Shown here: positions 1-8,072 of the stretch, one piece after another
How the letters are laid out: every line of letters starts with the position of its first letter
Numbering within the stretch: the first letter of the stretch is position 1
Origin: Rhizobium sp.
GTDB lineage: Bacteria > Pseudomonadota > Alphaproteobacteria > Rhizobiales > Rhizobiaceae
Direction: 5' to 3'
Assembly: GCA_019739215.1 (NCBI GenBank)
Contig: JAHHDR010000022.1
Coordinates: 62,001 to 126,000, forward strand
Length of the DNA stretch: 64,000 nucleotides
The notes under the pieces: model-generated
Told to the model about the DNA's origin: nothing
The model's database searches: none
Seen by the model: only the letters and a program-made list of their open reading frames with translations
Program-made: the position numbers and the translations under genes

Positions 1-419
1 GGCTGACCAAGGCGACGGTCTATGGCCGCTGGTTGATGGCGACCGGCGCCAATCCGGTGGCGGCGCGATTGATGGGCGTGCCGGTCAAGGTCGTGCAAGC
101 CTCCGCCTATGTCATGAGCGCGTTGATGGCGATGCTCGGTTCGCTGCTGCTGACAGCCTATGTCGGCACGCCGAGTCTGGGCATTGGCGATCAGTTCCTG
201 TTCTCGGCGGTGGCCGCGGCCGTCGTCGGCGGGGTCGCGCTGACCGGCGGCATGGGCAGCATTCCCGCGGCGGTCGGCGGCGCGATTTTCATCACCGAGC
301 TCGCAAGCTTCACCAACATGATCCGCATCAGCACCGGCACGCAGATGGTGCTGCAGGGTCTCATCATCGCCCTGAGCGTCCTGCTCTACCGGACGATCGC
401 CCGTAAACGGCGCGCATAA
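1..419 (+). CDS. Sugar ABC transporter permease, RbsC-like (5' end outside window)
   Basis: C-terminal part of an inner-membrane permease of the ribose/xylose type (BPD_transp_2 family). The frame is open from base 3, so the start lies upstream of the window. Seen: a segment reading YGRWLMATGANPVAARLMGV, which matches the conserved cytoplasmic loop of RbsC-type permeases (GR-x-x-x-A-x-G-x-N-x-x-AA-x-x-x-GI), then hydrophobic helices and a basic C-terminus (ARKRRA). A binding-protein gene follows 21 bases later and then an ATPase-permease fusion, so this is one of two permeases in the same importer. The substrate is not readable from sequence; the downstream enzymes suggest a sugar or sugar acid. 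Confidence 0.9.
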   Translation, partial: LTKATVYGRWLMATGANPVAARLMGVPVKVVQASAYVMSALMAMLGSLLLTAYVGTPSLGIGDQFLFSAVAAAVVGGVALTGGMGSIPAAVGGAIFITELASFTNMIRISTGTQMVLQGLIIALSVLLYRTIARKRRA

Positions 420-440
420 ATCTACCCAAGGGAGGAAAGC

Positions 441-1532
441 ATGAAGCATATCGATCTCAACGTCACGCGACGCAATCTGCTGAAATATGGCGCTGCCGGC
501 ATCGGTCTTGCCGCCGGCTCCGGATGGCTGCCGGCCTTCGCCGACACGATCTCTGACGCGACCAAGACCTTTGACGGTCCCAGGATCTCGGGCAAGAAGA
601 AGGACGGTCCCTATCGCATCGGCTTCGCCAACGGCTTTTCAGGCAACAGCTGGCGCGCCATGTGCATCCGTGCGCTGGAAATCGAGGCTGCCGCCCACAA
701 GGATGTCGCCGAACTGCTCATCGTCGATGGCCAGAACGACATCACCAAGCAGGTCAACGACATCGAGTCGCTGATCAACCAGCAGGTCGATGCTATTCTC
801 GTCATCGCCAATTCGGGCTCTGCCGTGGTCCCGGCGCTCAATTCGGCCCGTCAGGAAGGCATCCTCGTTGCACCGTTCAACCTGCCCATTGAGGGCGACG
901 GTTACGACGTCTATGTCGGCACCAATCCGGCCTTCAAGGGCAAGTCCTCGGGCACATGGCTCAAGAACGCGCTTGGCGGCAAGGGCAAGATCGTGGCGCT
1001 CGGCGGCATCGCCGGCAATTCCTACACTGCTGCCGGATGGAAGGGCGCGCAGGAAGCGTTCGCCGGTTCGGAGATCGAGGTCCTGGCCTTCCGGGACACC
1101 GACTGGTCGGAAGACAAGGCGAAGGTCATCATGGCGGACCTGATCGCGGCGCATCCGGAGATCGACGGTATCTGGGCCGATGGCGGCCAGGTGACGTCGG
1201 GCGCCTCCGCAGCGCTTTCAGCCGCCGGCCGGCCGCTCGTCCCGGTCACCGGCGACGACTATAACGGCCTGCTGAAGATGTACGATGCCAAGAAGGCTTC
1301 GGAACCCAAGTTCGATATCGGACTGATTTCCGAGCCGACCTGGGAAGGCGTCGTCGCATTGCGCAACACGCTCGCACTCCTGCGCGGAGAGGAACTGCAG
1401 CGCGACCTCTACATCACGCCCAAGCTGATCACCAAGGACAACTACAAGGATTATATGCGCCCGGACCTGCCGGACCCGGTTTTCGTCGACACCAATCTTT
1501 CGACGGAAGAGCTGAAGAAGATCTTCAGCTGA
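441..1532 (+). CDS. Sugar ABC transporter substrate-binding protein, Tat-exported
   Basis: Periplasmic binding protein of the RbsB-like type (periplasmic-binding-protein-4 fold), 363 aa. The N-terminus has a twin-arginine signal: TRRNLLKYGAAGIGLAAG with Arg10-Arg11, then a hydrophobic stretch, so export is predicted through Tat rather than Sec, which is less usual for this family. The mature part has the two-lobe pattern (YRIGFANGFSGNSWR at the start of lobe 1, DAILVIANSGSAVVPAL, then GKGKIVALGGIAGNS in lobe 2). A strong Shine-Dalgarno GGGAGGAAAG lies just before the ATG. It lies between the partial permease and the ATPase-permease fusion and should capture the substrate for them. Confidence 0.93.
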   Translation: MKHIDLNVTRRNLLKYGAAGIGLAAGSGWLPAFADTISDATKTFDGPRISGKKKDGPYRIGFANGFSGNSWRAMCIRALEIEAAAHKDVAELLIVDGQNDITKQVNDIESLINQQVDAILVIANSGSAVVPALNSARQEGILVAPFNLPIEGDGYDVYVGTNPAFKGKSSGTWLKNALGGKGKIVALGGIAGNSYTAAGWKGAQEAFAGSEIEVLAFRDTDWSEDKAKVIMADLIAAHPEIDGIWADGGQVTSGASAALSAAGRPLVPVTGDDYNGLLKMYDAKKASEPKFDIGLISEPTWEGVVALRNTLALLRGEELQRDLYITPKLITKDNYKDYMRPDLPDPVFVDTNLSTEELKKIFS

Positions 1533-1553
1533 ACGGGACAGCAGGTGCGTGCA

Positions 1554-4073
1554 ATGACCATACCGCTCAAGGTGGACGGCATCGTGAAGAGCTTTCCGGG
1601 CGTCAAGGCGCTCAAGGGGGTTTCGCTGGAATGCCGGCCGGGAGAAATCCAGGCGCTTGTCGGCGAAAACGGCGCCGGCAAGTCCACCCTGATGCGCGTC
1701 CTGGCCGGTGCCTACCAGCCGGATTCCGGTTCGATCACGGTCGATGGCAAGCCTGTCACGCTTGCCGGCCCGCGCGATGCCGCCGATCGCGGCATCGCCA
1801 TGGTCTACCAGGACACGCGCCTCGTGCCCGATCTGGACACGCCGCAAAACATCTTCCTCGGGCGTGAGCCCGGGGGAGTGCTTCTCGATTATCGCAAGAT
1901 GCGGGCGGATGCTGCAACCCTGCTGGCGCGGCTCGGGGAGACGCTGGATCTGTCGGAGCGGGTCGGTGACAAGCCGTTGGCCGAGCGGCAGATCATCGAA
2001 CTGGCGCGCGCGCTGTCGAGCAATGCGCGCGTCCTCATTCTCGACGAGCCGACATCGGCGCTGACGCCGCGCGAAGTGGACAGGCTCTTTGCCATCCTGC
2101 GCGATCTGCGCGCCGCCGGCACGTCCATCGTCTTCATTTCCCATCGCCTGCCCGAGGTCTTCGCAATTTCCGACCGCATCACCGTTCTCAAGGATGGCGA
2201 GATGATTGGCACGGTGGATGCTGACACGGTTCACGAAGACTCGATCGTCAGGATGATGGTCGGCCGCGACCTTGCCCTGGCCTATCCGCCACGCAACGAT
2301 AACCCGGGTGAGGTCGTGCTCTCCGCCACCCGGCTTTCGGCGCCGGGCCGGTTCGACGGCGTGAACCTCACCGTGCGGGCGGGTGAAATCCTCGGTCTTG
2401 GCGGCATCGCGGGCAGCGGGCAGCAGGACATCGTCCGCGCATTGTTCGGCCTCGTGCCGGGGGCCACGGGACAAATCACGATCCGTGGAAAGGTGGCCGC
2501 GATAGACACGCCCGGTGCCGCCATCCGCGCCGGCGTCGTCTATCTCCCCTCCGACCGGCGCGGCGAGGGCATGTTCCTGCCGCATTCGATTTCCGACAAT
2601 ATCGTGCTCCCCCATGTGAAGGACTGGTCGCGACTCGGCATTCTCGACACGGCCAGGGAGCGCGAGGCCGTCGCGCGGCAGGTCGCATCGCTGCAGGTCA
2701 AGACACCCAGCGTGGCGCAGCCTGTCGAACTTCTGTCCGGCGGCAACCAGCAGAAGGTGACTTTTGCTCGCTGGCTGCTGGCTGATCCGAAGGTCTGCAT
2801 CTTCGACGAGCCGACACAGGGCGTCGATGTCGGCACCAAGCTGGAAATCTATACGCTCGTCCGGCAACTTGCCGATCGCGGCATCGCCGTCATCGTCGTC
2901 TCGTCCGACGTCATGGAACTGATCGGTATTTCGGATCGCATCCAGGTCGTCGCCGATGGGCGTATCGTCGACGAGGTTCCAGGGGCGGAGGCCACCGAGC
3001 AGCGCATCATCGGCGCGGCGGTGAAGGCATCGACAACTGCGACCGACACCGGCCCGGCGCCAGCTCAGCGGCGTCCCCGGCCGAAATCAGGCATGATCGC
3101 GCGCTATGGTGCGTCACTCATGCTGCTCTCCATCGTCATTCTCGCATGCGCCTATGCCGCCATCGCAACGCCCTATTTCTTCACGCCGCGCAACTTTGCC
3201 TCGCTCGCCATCCAGATTTCGCCGCTCGTCATCGTCGCGCTCGGCCAGTTCACCGTGATCGTGCTCGGCGGCATCGATCTCTCGGCGGGTCCGAATATCA
3301 GTCTCGCGACCGCCATTGCCTCTTTCCTCATCGCTGCGGATTCGGTGACGGGCATTCCTGCCGGCATTGTGGTCGTGCTGTTGGCGGGGCTCGCGGTCGG
3401 ATGTCTCAACGGTATCCTGGTCCAGTGGCTCCGCCTGCCGGATCTGGTCGCAACGCTGTCGACTTTCTCGATGGTCGCGGGTCTGGCACTCATCGTCCGC
3501 CCGGCGCCTGGCGGGCTGGTCGACCCCGGTTTTGCAGGCACCGTGCTGCTGCGGATCGGTTATGTCCCCGTGGCCTTCATCGTCGCCGTCCTCGCCGTGA
3601 TCGTGATCGAGGTCCTGCTGCTGCGCGGGCGGCTGGGGATGCGGCTCTATTCGGTTGGCTCCAGCCCCGATGCCGCCTTCGTCGCCGGCGTGCCCACGGG
3701 ACACGTGCGCTTCATGGCCTATCTGTTCTGCGGCCTGATGGCCTCGATCGCGGGTCTCATCATCGCCTCGCGCATCGGCAGCGGCGATCCGCAGGCCGGC
3801 ACCAATTTCACGCTGCTGTCGGTAACGGCGGTGGTCCTCGGCGGCACCAGCGTCTTCGGCGGTCGCGGCACCGTGGTCGGCGTCTTCTTCGCCGCATGCC
3901 TGCTCATGGTCATCCAGAACGCCATGAACCACCTGCAGGTCTCGGCATACTGGCAATATATCTTCACCGGAGGACTGACCCTGGCCGCCGTGGCCATCTA
4001 CAGTCGCGAGAGTGGTCGCAGCCTCCTTTCGCTTCTCCGGTCACCGTCCAGGGGAGGTCAACATGCAGCCTGA
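1554..4073 (+). CDS. Fused sugar ABC transporter ATPase-permease
   Basis: A single polypeptide of about 839 aa carrying a double ATPase module (RbsA-like, about residues 1-490) followed by a complete RbsC-type permease (about 505-835). First ABC domain: Walker A GENGAGKST near residue 40 and Walker [11 protein letters not shown]; its signature region reads PLAERQ, a departure from the usual LSxxQ. Second ABC domain: the degenerate Walker A normal for this family (GIAGSGQQD), signature LSGGNQQKV, and IFDEPTQGVDVG. The permease half has GGIDLSAGPNISL and a run of hydrophobic helices. ATG 1554 is chosen over GTG 1545 because it aligns with the family start; either is possible. These proteins are usually separate. 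With the upstream permease the operon encodes two permease units. Confidence 0.9.
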   Translation: MTIPLKVDGIVKSFPGVKALKGVSLECRPGEIQALVGENGAGKSTLMRVLAGAYQPDSGSITVDGKPVTLAGPRDAADRGIAMVYQDTRLVPDLDTPQNIFLGREPGGVLLDYRKMRADAATLLARLGETLDLSERVGDKPLAERQIIELARALSSNARVLILDEPTSALTPREVDRLFAILRDLRAAGTSIVFISHRLPEVFAISDRITVLKDGEMIGTVDADTVHEDSIVRMMVGRDLALAYPPRNDNPGEVVLSATRLSAPGRFDGVNLTVRAGEILGLGGIAGSGQQDIVRALFGLVPGATGQITIRGKVAAIDTPGAAIRAGVVYLPSDRRGEGMFLPHSISDNIVLPHVKDWSRLGILDTAREREAVARQVASLQVKTPSVAQPVELLSGGNQQKVTFARWLLADPKVCIFDEPTQGVDVGTKLEIYTLVRQLADRGIAVIVVSSDVMELIGISDRIQVVADGRIVDEVPGAEATEQRIIGAAVKASTTATDTGPAPAQRRPRPKSGMIARYGASLMLLSIVILACAYAAIATPYFFTPRNFASLAIQISPLVIVALGQFTVIVLGGIDLSAGPNISLATAIASFLIAADSVTGIPAGIVVVLLAGLAVGCLNGILVQWLRLPDLVATLSTFSMVAGLALIVRPAPGGLVDPGFAGTVLLRIGYVPVAFIVAVLAVIVIEVLLLRGRLGMRLYSVGSSPDAAFVAGVPTGHVRFMAYLFCGLMASIAGLIIASRIGSGDPQAGTNFTLLSVTAVVLGGTSVFGGRGTVVGVFFAACLLMVIQNAMNHLQVSAYWQYIFTGGLTLAAVAIYSRESGRSLLSLLRSPSRGGQHAA

Positions 4074-4938
4074 GGTCAGATGCGTCGTCGATTGCGCCAA
4101 CGTACTGGGCGAGGTGCCGCTGTGGGACGTGACAGAGCAGGCGCTATACTGGGTCGATATCGAGGGCAAGCGGCTCCATCGGCTCATGCCCGTGTCGGGG
4201 AAGGTCGACGTCTGGGAGATGCCCGAGCGTATTTCCAGCTTTGCGCTGCGGGAGAGGGGCGGTCTCGTCGTTGCCTTCGCCTCAGGTCTCGCCTTCCTGG
4301 ACCTGCCCACGATGAGGATCGACTGGATCGCGCGGCCGGAAGCGCATTTGCCTGGCAACCGCTTCAACGAGGGCAAGGTCGATCGCAAGGGCCGCTTATG
4401 GGCCGGCACGATGGACGACAGCCTGGCCAATCACACGGCCGGGCTCTACAGGCTGGACCCGGATCTGACGCTCACCAAGGTGCTCGGTGATATCGGCATC
4501 TCAAACTGTTTCATCTGGTCGCGCGCCAATGATCGTTTCTGGTTTGCCGACACGCTCGACAAACAGGTCTTCACCTTCGACTACGACCATGAGGCCGGCA
4601 CCATCGCCAACCGCACACTGTTCACCGACACGGCCGGGCTCGGCTATGGCCCCGACGGCGGCACGATCGACGATGAGGGGTTCATCTGGATCGCGATGTG
4701 GGACGGCTGGAAGGTCTCGCGCTTCGCGCCGGACGGCCGGCTGGATCGGGAGATTGTGCTCCCCGTATCGAGGCCGACGAGTTGCATGTTCGGCGGCCCC
4801 GATCTCGCGACGCTCTACGTCACCAGCGCCGTCTGGGACACCACGCCGGAAGACCTGAAGGCGCAACCCCAGGCCGGAGGCCTGTTCGCCATCGATGCCG
4901 GCGTCCGGGGACTGCCTGAACCAAGATTTGCAGGATGA
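4063..4938 (+). CDS. SMP-30/gluconolactonase (LRE) family lactonase
   Basis: Six-bladed beta-propeller metal-dependent lactonase, 291 aa. Seen: GEVPLWD near the start (metal-binding Glu), NRFNEGKVDRKGRLWAGTMD in the middle (metal-binding Asn), and GYGPDGGTIDDEGFIWIAMW (metal-binding Asp in the PDG position). The start is ATG 4063, 11 bases inside the end of the transporter gene and preceded by GGGGAGGT, so translation is likely coupled; an in-frame codon at 4012 gives a longer, unconvincing N-terminus. Role by family: opens the lactone made when a sugar is oxidised by a dehydrogenase, giving the aldonate used by the next gene product. Confidence 0.9.
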   Translation: MQPEVRCVVDCANVLGEVPLWDVTEQALYWVDIEGKRLHRLMPVSGKVDVWEMPERISSFALRERGGLVVAFASGLAFLDLPTMRIDWIARPEAHLPGNRFNEGKVDRKGRLWAGTMDDSLANHTAGLYRLDPDLTLTKVLGDIGISNCFIWSRANDRFWFADTLDKQVFTFDYDHEAGTIANRTLFTDTAGLGYGPDGGTIDDEGFIWIAMWDGWKVSRFAPDGRLDREIVLPVSRPTSCMFGGPDLATLYVTSAVWDTTPEDLKAQPQAGGLFAIDAGVRGLPEPRFAG

Positions 4939-6117
4939 ATGAAGATGAAGATCACCGCCATCAGGACAGTCGTCGTCAATGCGGAAATGCGCAACTGGAT
5001 CTTCGTGAAGGTCGAGACCAACACGCCCGGCCTTTATGGCTGGGGCGAGGCGACGCTCGAGTGGAAGACCCGTGCCGTCACCGGCGCGGTCGCCGATCTC
5101 GAACCGCTGCTTGTCGGCCGGGACCCGCGCGATATCGAGCAGGCGGTGCGGGTGATGCACAAGCATGGCTTCTGGAAAATGGGTTCCATCGGCGCGACGG
5201 CGATTTCGGGCATCGAGGTCGCGCTATGGGATATTCTCGGCAAGGATCTCGGCGTACCCGTGTGGCGGCTCCTGGGCGGCAAGACCCGTGATGTCGTTCC
5301 CGTCTACACCCATCTCGGCCTCGGCGACATGACGGCGGTCTATGAGACCATGCAGGTGGAGCCGTTGAAGGAGCGAGCCTTGGAGGTTGTCGAGAAGGGC
5401 TACAAGGCGCTCAAGGTCGTCTTCATTCCCTACACCCACTACACCACGACGGTGAAAGGCGTCGATCACGTTGCAAAACTGATGGCCGGCCTGCGTGAGG
5501 CCGTCGGCGACGAGATCGACATCATGATCGACTTTCACGGCCGGCCTGCATCGGCCTCGGCTGCACTCGATTACATCAACGCTCTGGCGCCCGGCCGGCC
5601 GCTGTTCGTCGAGGAGCCCGTACCGCCCTATGATCCGCTGCTGATGGCCGAGGTCACGCAGCGTTCGCCGGTGCCGATCGCGACCGGCGAGCGGCTCATC
5701 GGCCGTACGGAGTTCGAGCCGCTGTTCCGGGCGCGTGCATTGCATATCGCCCAGCCCGACATCGCCCATACCGGTGGCCTCTCGGAGGCGCGCAAGATCG
5801 CGGCGGCAGCGGAGACGGCGGGCGTCGGCATCGCGCCGCACAACCCGCTCGGGCCGATCGCCGGCGTGACCGCGCTGCATTTCGACATCGCGACCCCGAA
5901 TTTCGTCATTCAGGAAGAGATGAGCGGCGCCGTACCGTGGTATGACGAGGTGGTGGATTCCCCGATCCGCCGCGTGGATGGCGCATGGCAGATTCCAGAC
6001 CGCCCCGGCCTTGGCATCGAAGTCAACGAGGCCGTTGCGGCAAGGCATCCCTTCCAGCAGGAGGTCCTTCACACCAGGCACGCAGTCATGCCGGATGGAA
6101 CGATCGTTGACTGGTAG
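4939..6117 (+). CDS. Mandelate racemase/enolase-superfamily sugar-acid dehydratase (galactonate dehydratase-like)
   Basis: Cytoplasmic enolase-superfamily enzyme of 392 aa that would dehydrate an aldonate to a 2-keto-3-deoxy acid. Seen in order: N-terminal capping domain with GWGEAT; GIEVALWDILGK; metal ligands in DIMIDFHG (Asp near 200), FVEEPVPP (Glu near 225) and IATGERL (Glu near 250); IAHTGGLSEARKIA; and the catalytic His in IAPHNPLGPI near 300, followed by IQEEMSG. The DFHG and APHNPLGP patterns are those of D-galactonate dehydratase-type members, but the exact stereoisomer cannot be fixed. The ATG abuts the stop of the lactonase gene. With transport and lactonase genes upstream this forms a non-phosphorylating sugar oxidation route. 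Confidence 0.9.
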   Translation: MKMKITAIRTVVVNAEMRNWIFVKVETNTPGLYGWGEATLEWKTRAVTGAVADLEPLLVGRDPRDIEQAVRVMHKHGFWKMGSIGATAISGIEVALWDILGKDLGVPVWRLLGGKTRDVVPVYTHLGLGDMTAVYETMQVEPLKERALEVVEKGYKALKVVFIPYTHYTTTVKGVDHVAKLMAGLREAVGDEIDIMIDFHGRPASASAALDYINALAPGRPLFVEEPVPPYDPLLMAEVTQRSPVPIATGERLIGRTEFEPLFRARALHIAQPDIAHTGGLSEARKIAAAAETAGVGIAPHNPLGPIAGVTALHFDIATPNFVIQEEMSGAVPWYDEVVDSPIRRVDGAWQIPDRPGLGIEVNEAVAARHPFQQEVLHTRHAVMPDGTIVDW

Positions 6118-6300
6118 CCGCCTGACCAGGTGAATACTATCCCGTGAAGAATGAGTTCGTTTCGATCCGCTTGGGTACGTCGACCTTCCCACATTGGCTG
6201 GTTTCAGCCGATGGTATTGTGCTCGGCGGGAGCCTCACGCGCGCGGGCATTGTGCCCGCCGTCACGATCGGGCTATGCGTCTACAAGTTCGGAAGAAGCT

Positions 6301-6353
6301 TCCATAACGATGCTGCAATTCATGGTCTGCAAGAATTGCAGCATCGTTATGGA
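6301..6353. terminator. Long perfect hairpin between convergent genes
   Basis: A 19-base arm (6302-6320, CCATAACGATGCTGCAATT) is exactly complementary to 6334-6352, with a 13-base loop; 6301/6353 also pair. It lies in the 273-base gap (6118-6390) between the dehydratase gene ending at 6117 and the aldolase gene ending at 6391 from the other side, so a bidirectional terminator is the simplest role. It has no clear T-run, and the stem is AT-richer than its surroundings, so a mobile palindromic unit is an alternative. No gene is seen in the rest of the gap. Confidence 0.6.
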
Positions 6354-6390
6354 TCCCTATCCGCCCCAATCAAAATTCCTGGTCGAGCAT

Positions 6391-7221
6391 TCATTTCCGC
6401 TTGAGCACTGCAAGGAGACGCCTTGTCGCCTCAAAGACTGGCTCGTGGGTATCCTTCAGGATCGACACCCGGTCAAAACGTGTGGGATCAAGGTTTACCG
6501 CCGACCGCAGGGCATCTCCAAATACCACGCGCAGTTCGGTGCCAATGTTGAATTTGCAGATGCTGGACCCCAGCGCAAGCTTTCTGCGCTGCGCCTGAGA
6601 GACCCCTGATCCACCATGAATGACCAGAGGTACGTTGGTTACCGCTTCAATCGCCCTGATACGCTCCTCATCCAGACCCCTCCCTCGGTCCCGTTGCAGA
6701 TGAAGATTGCCGACAGAGATTGCCATCGCGTCCACGCCGGTTTGCCTGGCAAACTGTGCTGCTTCCTCGGGATCTGTTCCGGCGGAGTTTTCGCCGCCTG
6801 CATAGCCCACAAAGCCGATTTCACCCTCACATGAAATCCCCGCCGCATGCGCCAGTTCCGCGATCGCCGCCGTCTCGTCGATGTTCTGGTGCAGGGGCTT
6901 TCGCGAACCGTCGAACATCAGCGAGGTAAATCCCGCATCCAGTGCTTCCTTGCATTCGTCATAGGTATAACCATGGTCCAGATGCGCCACCACAGGCACT
7001 GAGGCATGTTCGGCGAGATAGCCGAACATCTTCCCCAGGATCGCAATTGGCGTATGAGCGCGGCAGGAGGGCCCGGCCTGCAGGATCACCGGCACCCCTT
7101 CCGCCTCGGCTGCGGCCACATAGGCGCGCATGTCTTCCCATCCCAGGGTAACCAATCCTGCTACCGCATAACCATCACGCAGCGCCGGTTGCAGCACTTC
7201 GGAAAGCGTGGCACGGCTCAT
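6391..7221 (-). CDS. Class II aldolase, fructose-bisphosphate aldolase family (IolJ-like)
   Basis: Zinc-dependent class II aldolase of 276 aa. Seen: zinc-site HLDHG near residue 82, GEIGFVG in the middle, HGGSG and KFNIGTEL near the C-terminal third, all hallmarks of the FbaA/GatY/IolJ family. Its start overlaps the iolB stop by four bases (ATGA), so it is the last gene of the iolD-iolC-iolB operon. In inositol catabolism IolJ cleaves 5-dehydro-2-deoxygluconate 6-phosphate to dihydroxyacetone phosphate and malonate semialdehyde; that role is inferred from the operon, and tagatose- or fructose-bisphosphate aldolase activity is possible on sequence alone. Not inside the visible part of the inverted repeat. 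Confidence 0.85.
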   Translation of the reverse strand: MSRATLSEVLQPALRDGYAVAGLVTLGWEDMRAYVAAAEAEGVPVILQAGPSCRAHTPIAILGKMFGYLAEHASVPVVAHLDHGYTYDECKEALDAGFTSLMFDGSRKPLHQNIDETAAIAELAHAAGISCEGEIGFVGYAGGENSAGTDPEEAAQFARQTGVDAMAISVGNLHLQRDRGRGLDEERIRAIEAVTNVPLVIHGGSGVSQAQRRKLALGSSICKFNIGTELRVVFGDALRSAVNLDPTRFDRVSILKDTHEPVFEATRRLLAVLKRK

Positions 7222-8060
7222 CTGAACTTCGCAATCATGTCCTTGATGCCGGGGATCGTTTCGATCTGGGCCGCATGCGTCGGCTGGAAATACTGTACCA
7301 GCGAGCGTTGGCTTAGGCCGCCCAGTATCGTGAAATAATACATTTCGTATCCGGGCAGCACCGCACAGGGATGATAGCCATGGTCGATGCAGACCGTCGA
7401 TCCGTCCAGGATGTGATAGGCATCGCCCGGCTTGCCGTCCTCACGCTGCAACATCTGCAGTCCCGAGCCATGGTCCGGGCGGAAGCGGAAGTTGTAGGTC
7501 TCGTCATGGCGGGTTTCCAAGGGGAGGCGGTCCGTGTCGTGCTTGTGGCTCGGAAAGCCCGACCAGCCGCCTTGACCGACGGTGAACAATTCGCTCACCA
7601 GCAGACGTCCGACTTTGTGGTGATATTTCGTACCAAGAATATGCTTGATCTTGCGGTGGGTTTTCGTCTCGTCGCTGCCGTACTGCACCATATCGATATC
7701 AGAGCTACGGACGTCGAACGGATCAAGCACCTTGTCATAGCGCGCGCCCGCTACAAAGGTTTCAGTGGTGTCCGACTTGCAGACAATCGACACCCTGGCC
7801 CCAACCGGCACATAGACGCCCTGCGGCTCGCCGTCCCAGACATCCTTGTTTCGACTGCCCAGATCAGTGAACCGCACGCCCTCGACATCCACATCCACCG
7901 TGCCGGTTGCAGGCACGATGCATGTCTCGTAGCCAGGCACCTGATACTCGAATGCTTCGCCTCTCCTCAGCTTGACGATATTGAAATAGTTGAGTGGAAC
8001 AACGGTGTCATCGATATCGATGATCGGCTTGTTGGCATTTTCGTAGGGCGCAATATGCAT
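7218..8060 (-). CDS. iolB: 5-deoxy-glucuronate isomerase IolB
   Basis: Cupin-fold isomerase of 280 aa that converts 5-deoxy-glucuronate to 5-dehydro-2-deoxygluconate in myo-inositol degradation. Recognised by GGWSGFPSHKHD near residue 166 and by YHPCAVLPGYEMYYFTILGG near the C-terminus, which supply the metal-binding His/Glu residues of the KduI/IolB family. Length is normal for IolB. It lies 12 bases after iolC and overlaps the aldolase start by four bases, so it belongs to the operon reading from iolD. Confidence 0.95.
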   Translation of the reverse strand: MHIAPYENANKPIIDIDDTVVPLNYFNIVKLRRGEAFEYQVPGYETCIVPATGTVDVDVEGVRFTDLGSRNKDVWDGEPQGVYVPVGARVSIVCKSDTTETFVAGARYDKVLDPFDVRSSDIDMVQYGSDETKTHRKIKHILGTKYHHKVGRLLVSELFTVGQGGWSGFPSHKHDTDRLPLETRHDETYNFRFRPDHGSGLQMLQREDGKPGDAYHILDGSTVCIDHGYHPCAVLPGYEMYYFTILGGLSQRSLVQYFQPTHAAQIETIPGIKDMIAKFR

Positions 8061-8072
8061 GGCCTTGTCCCT

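Noticed and set aside
1218-2867. 549-codon open frame on the minus strand
   Set aside because: Antisense to the binding-protein and ATPase genes; composition rich in Arg/Asp/His without domain features, typical of a GC-rich shadow.
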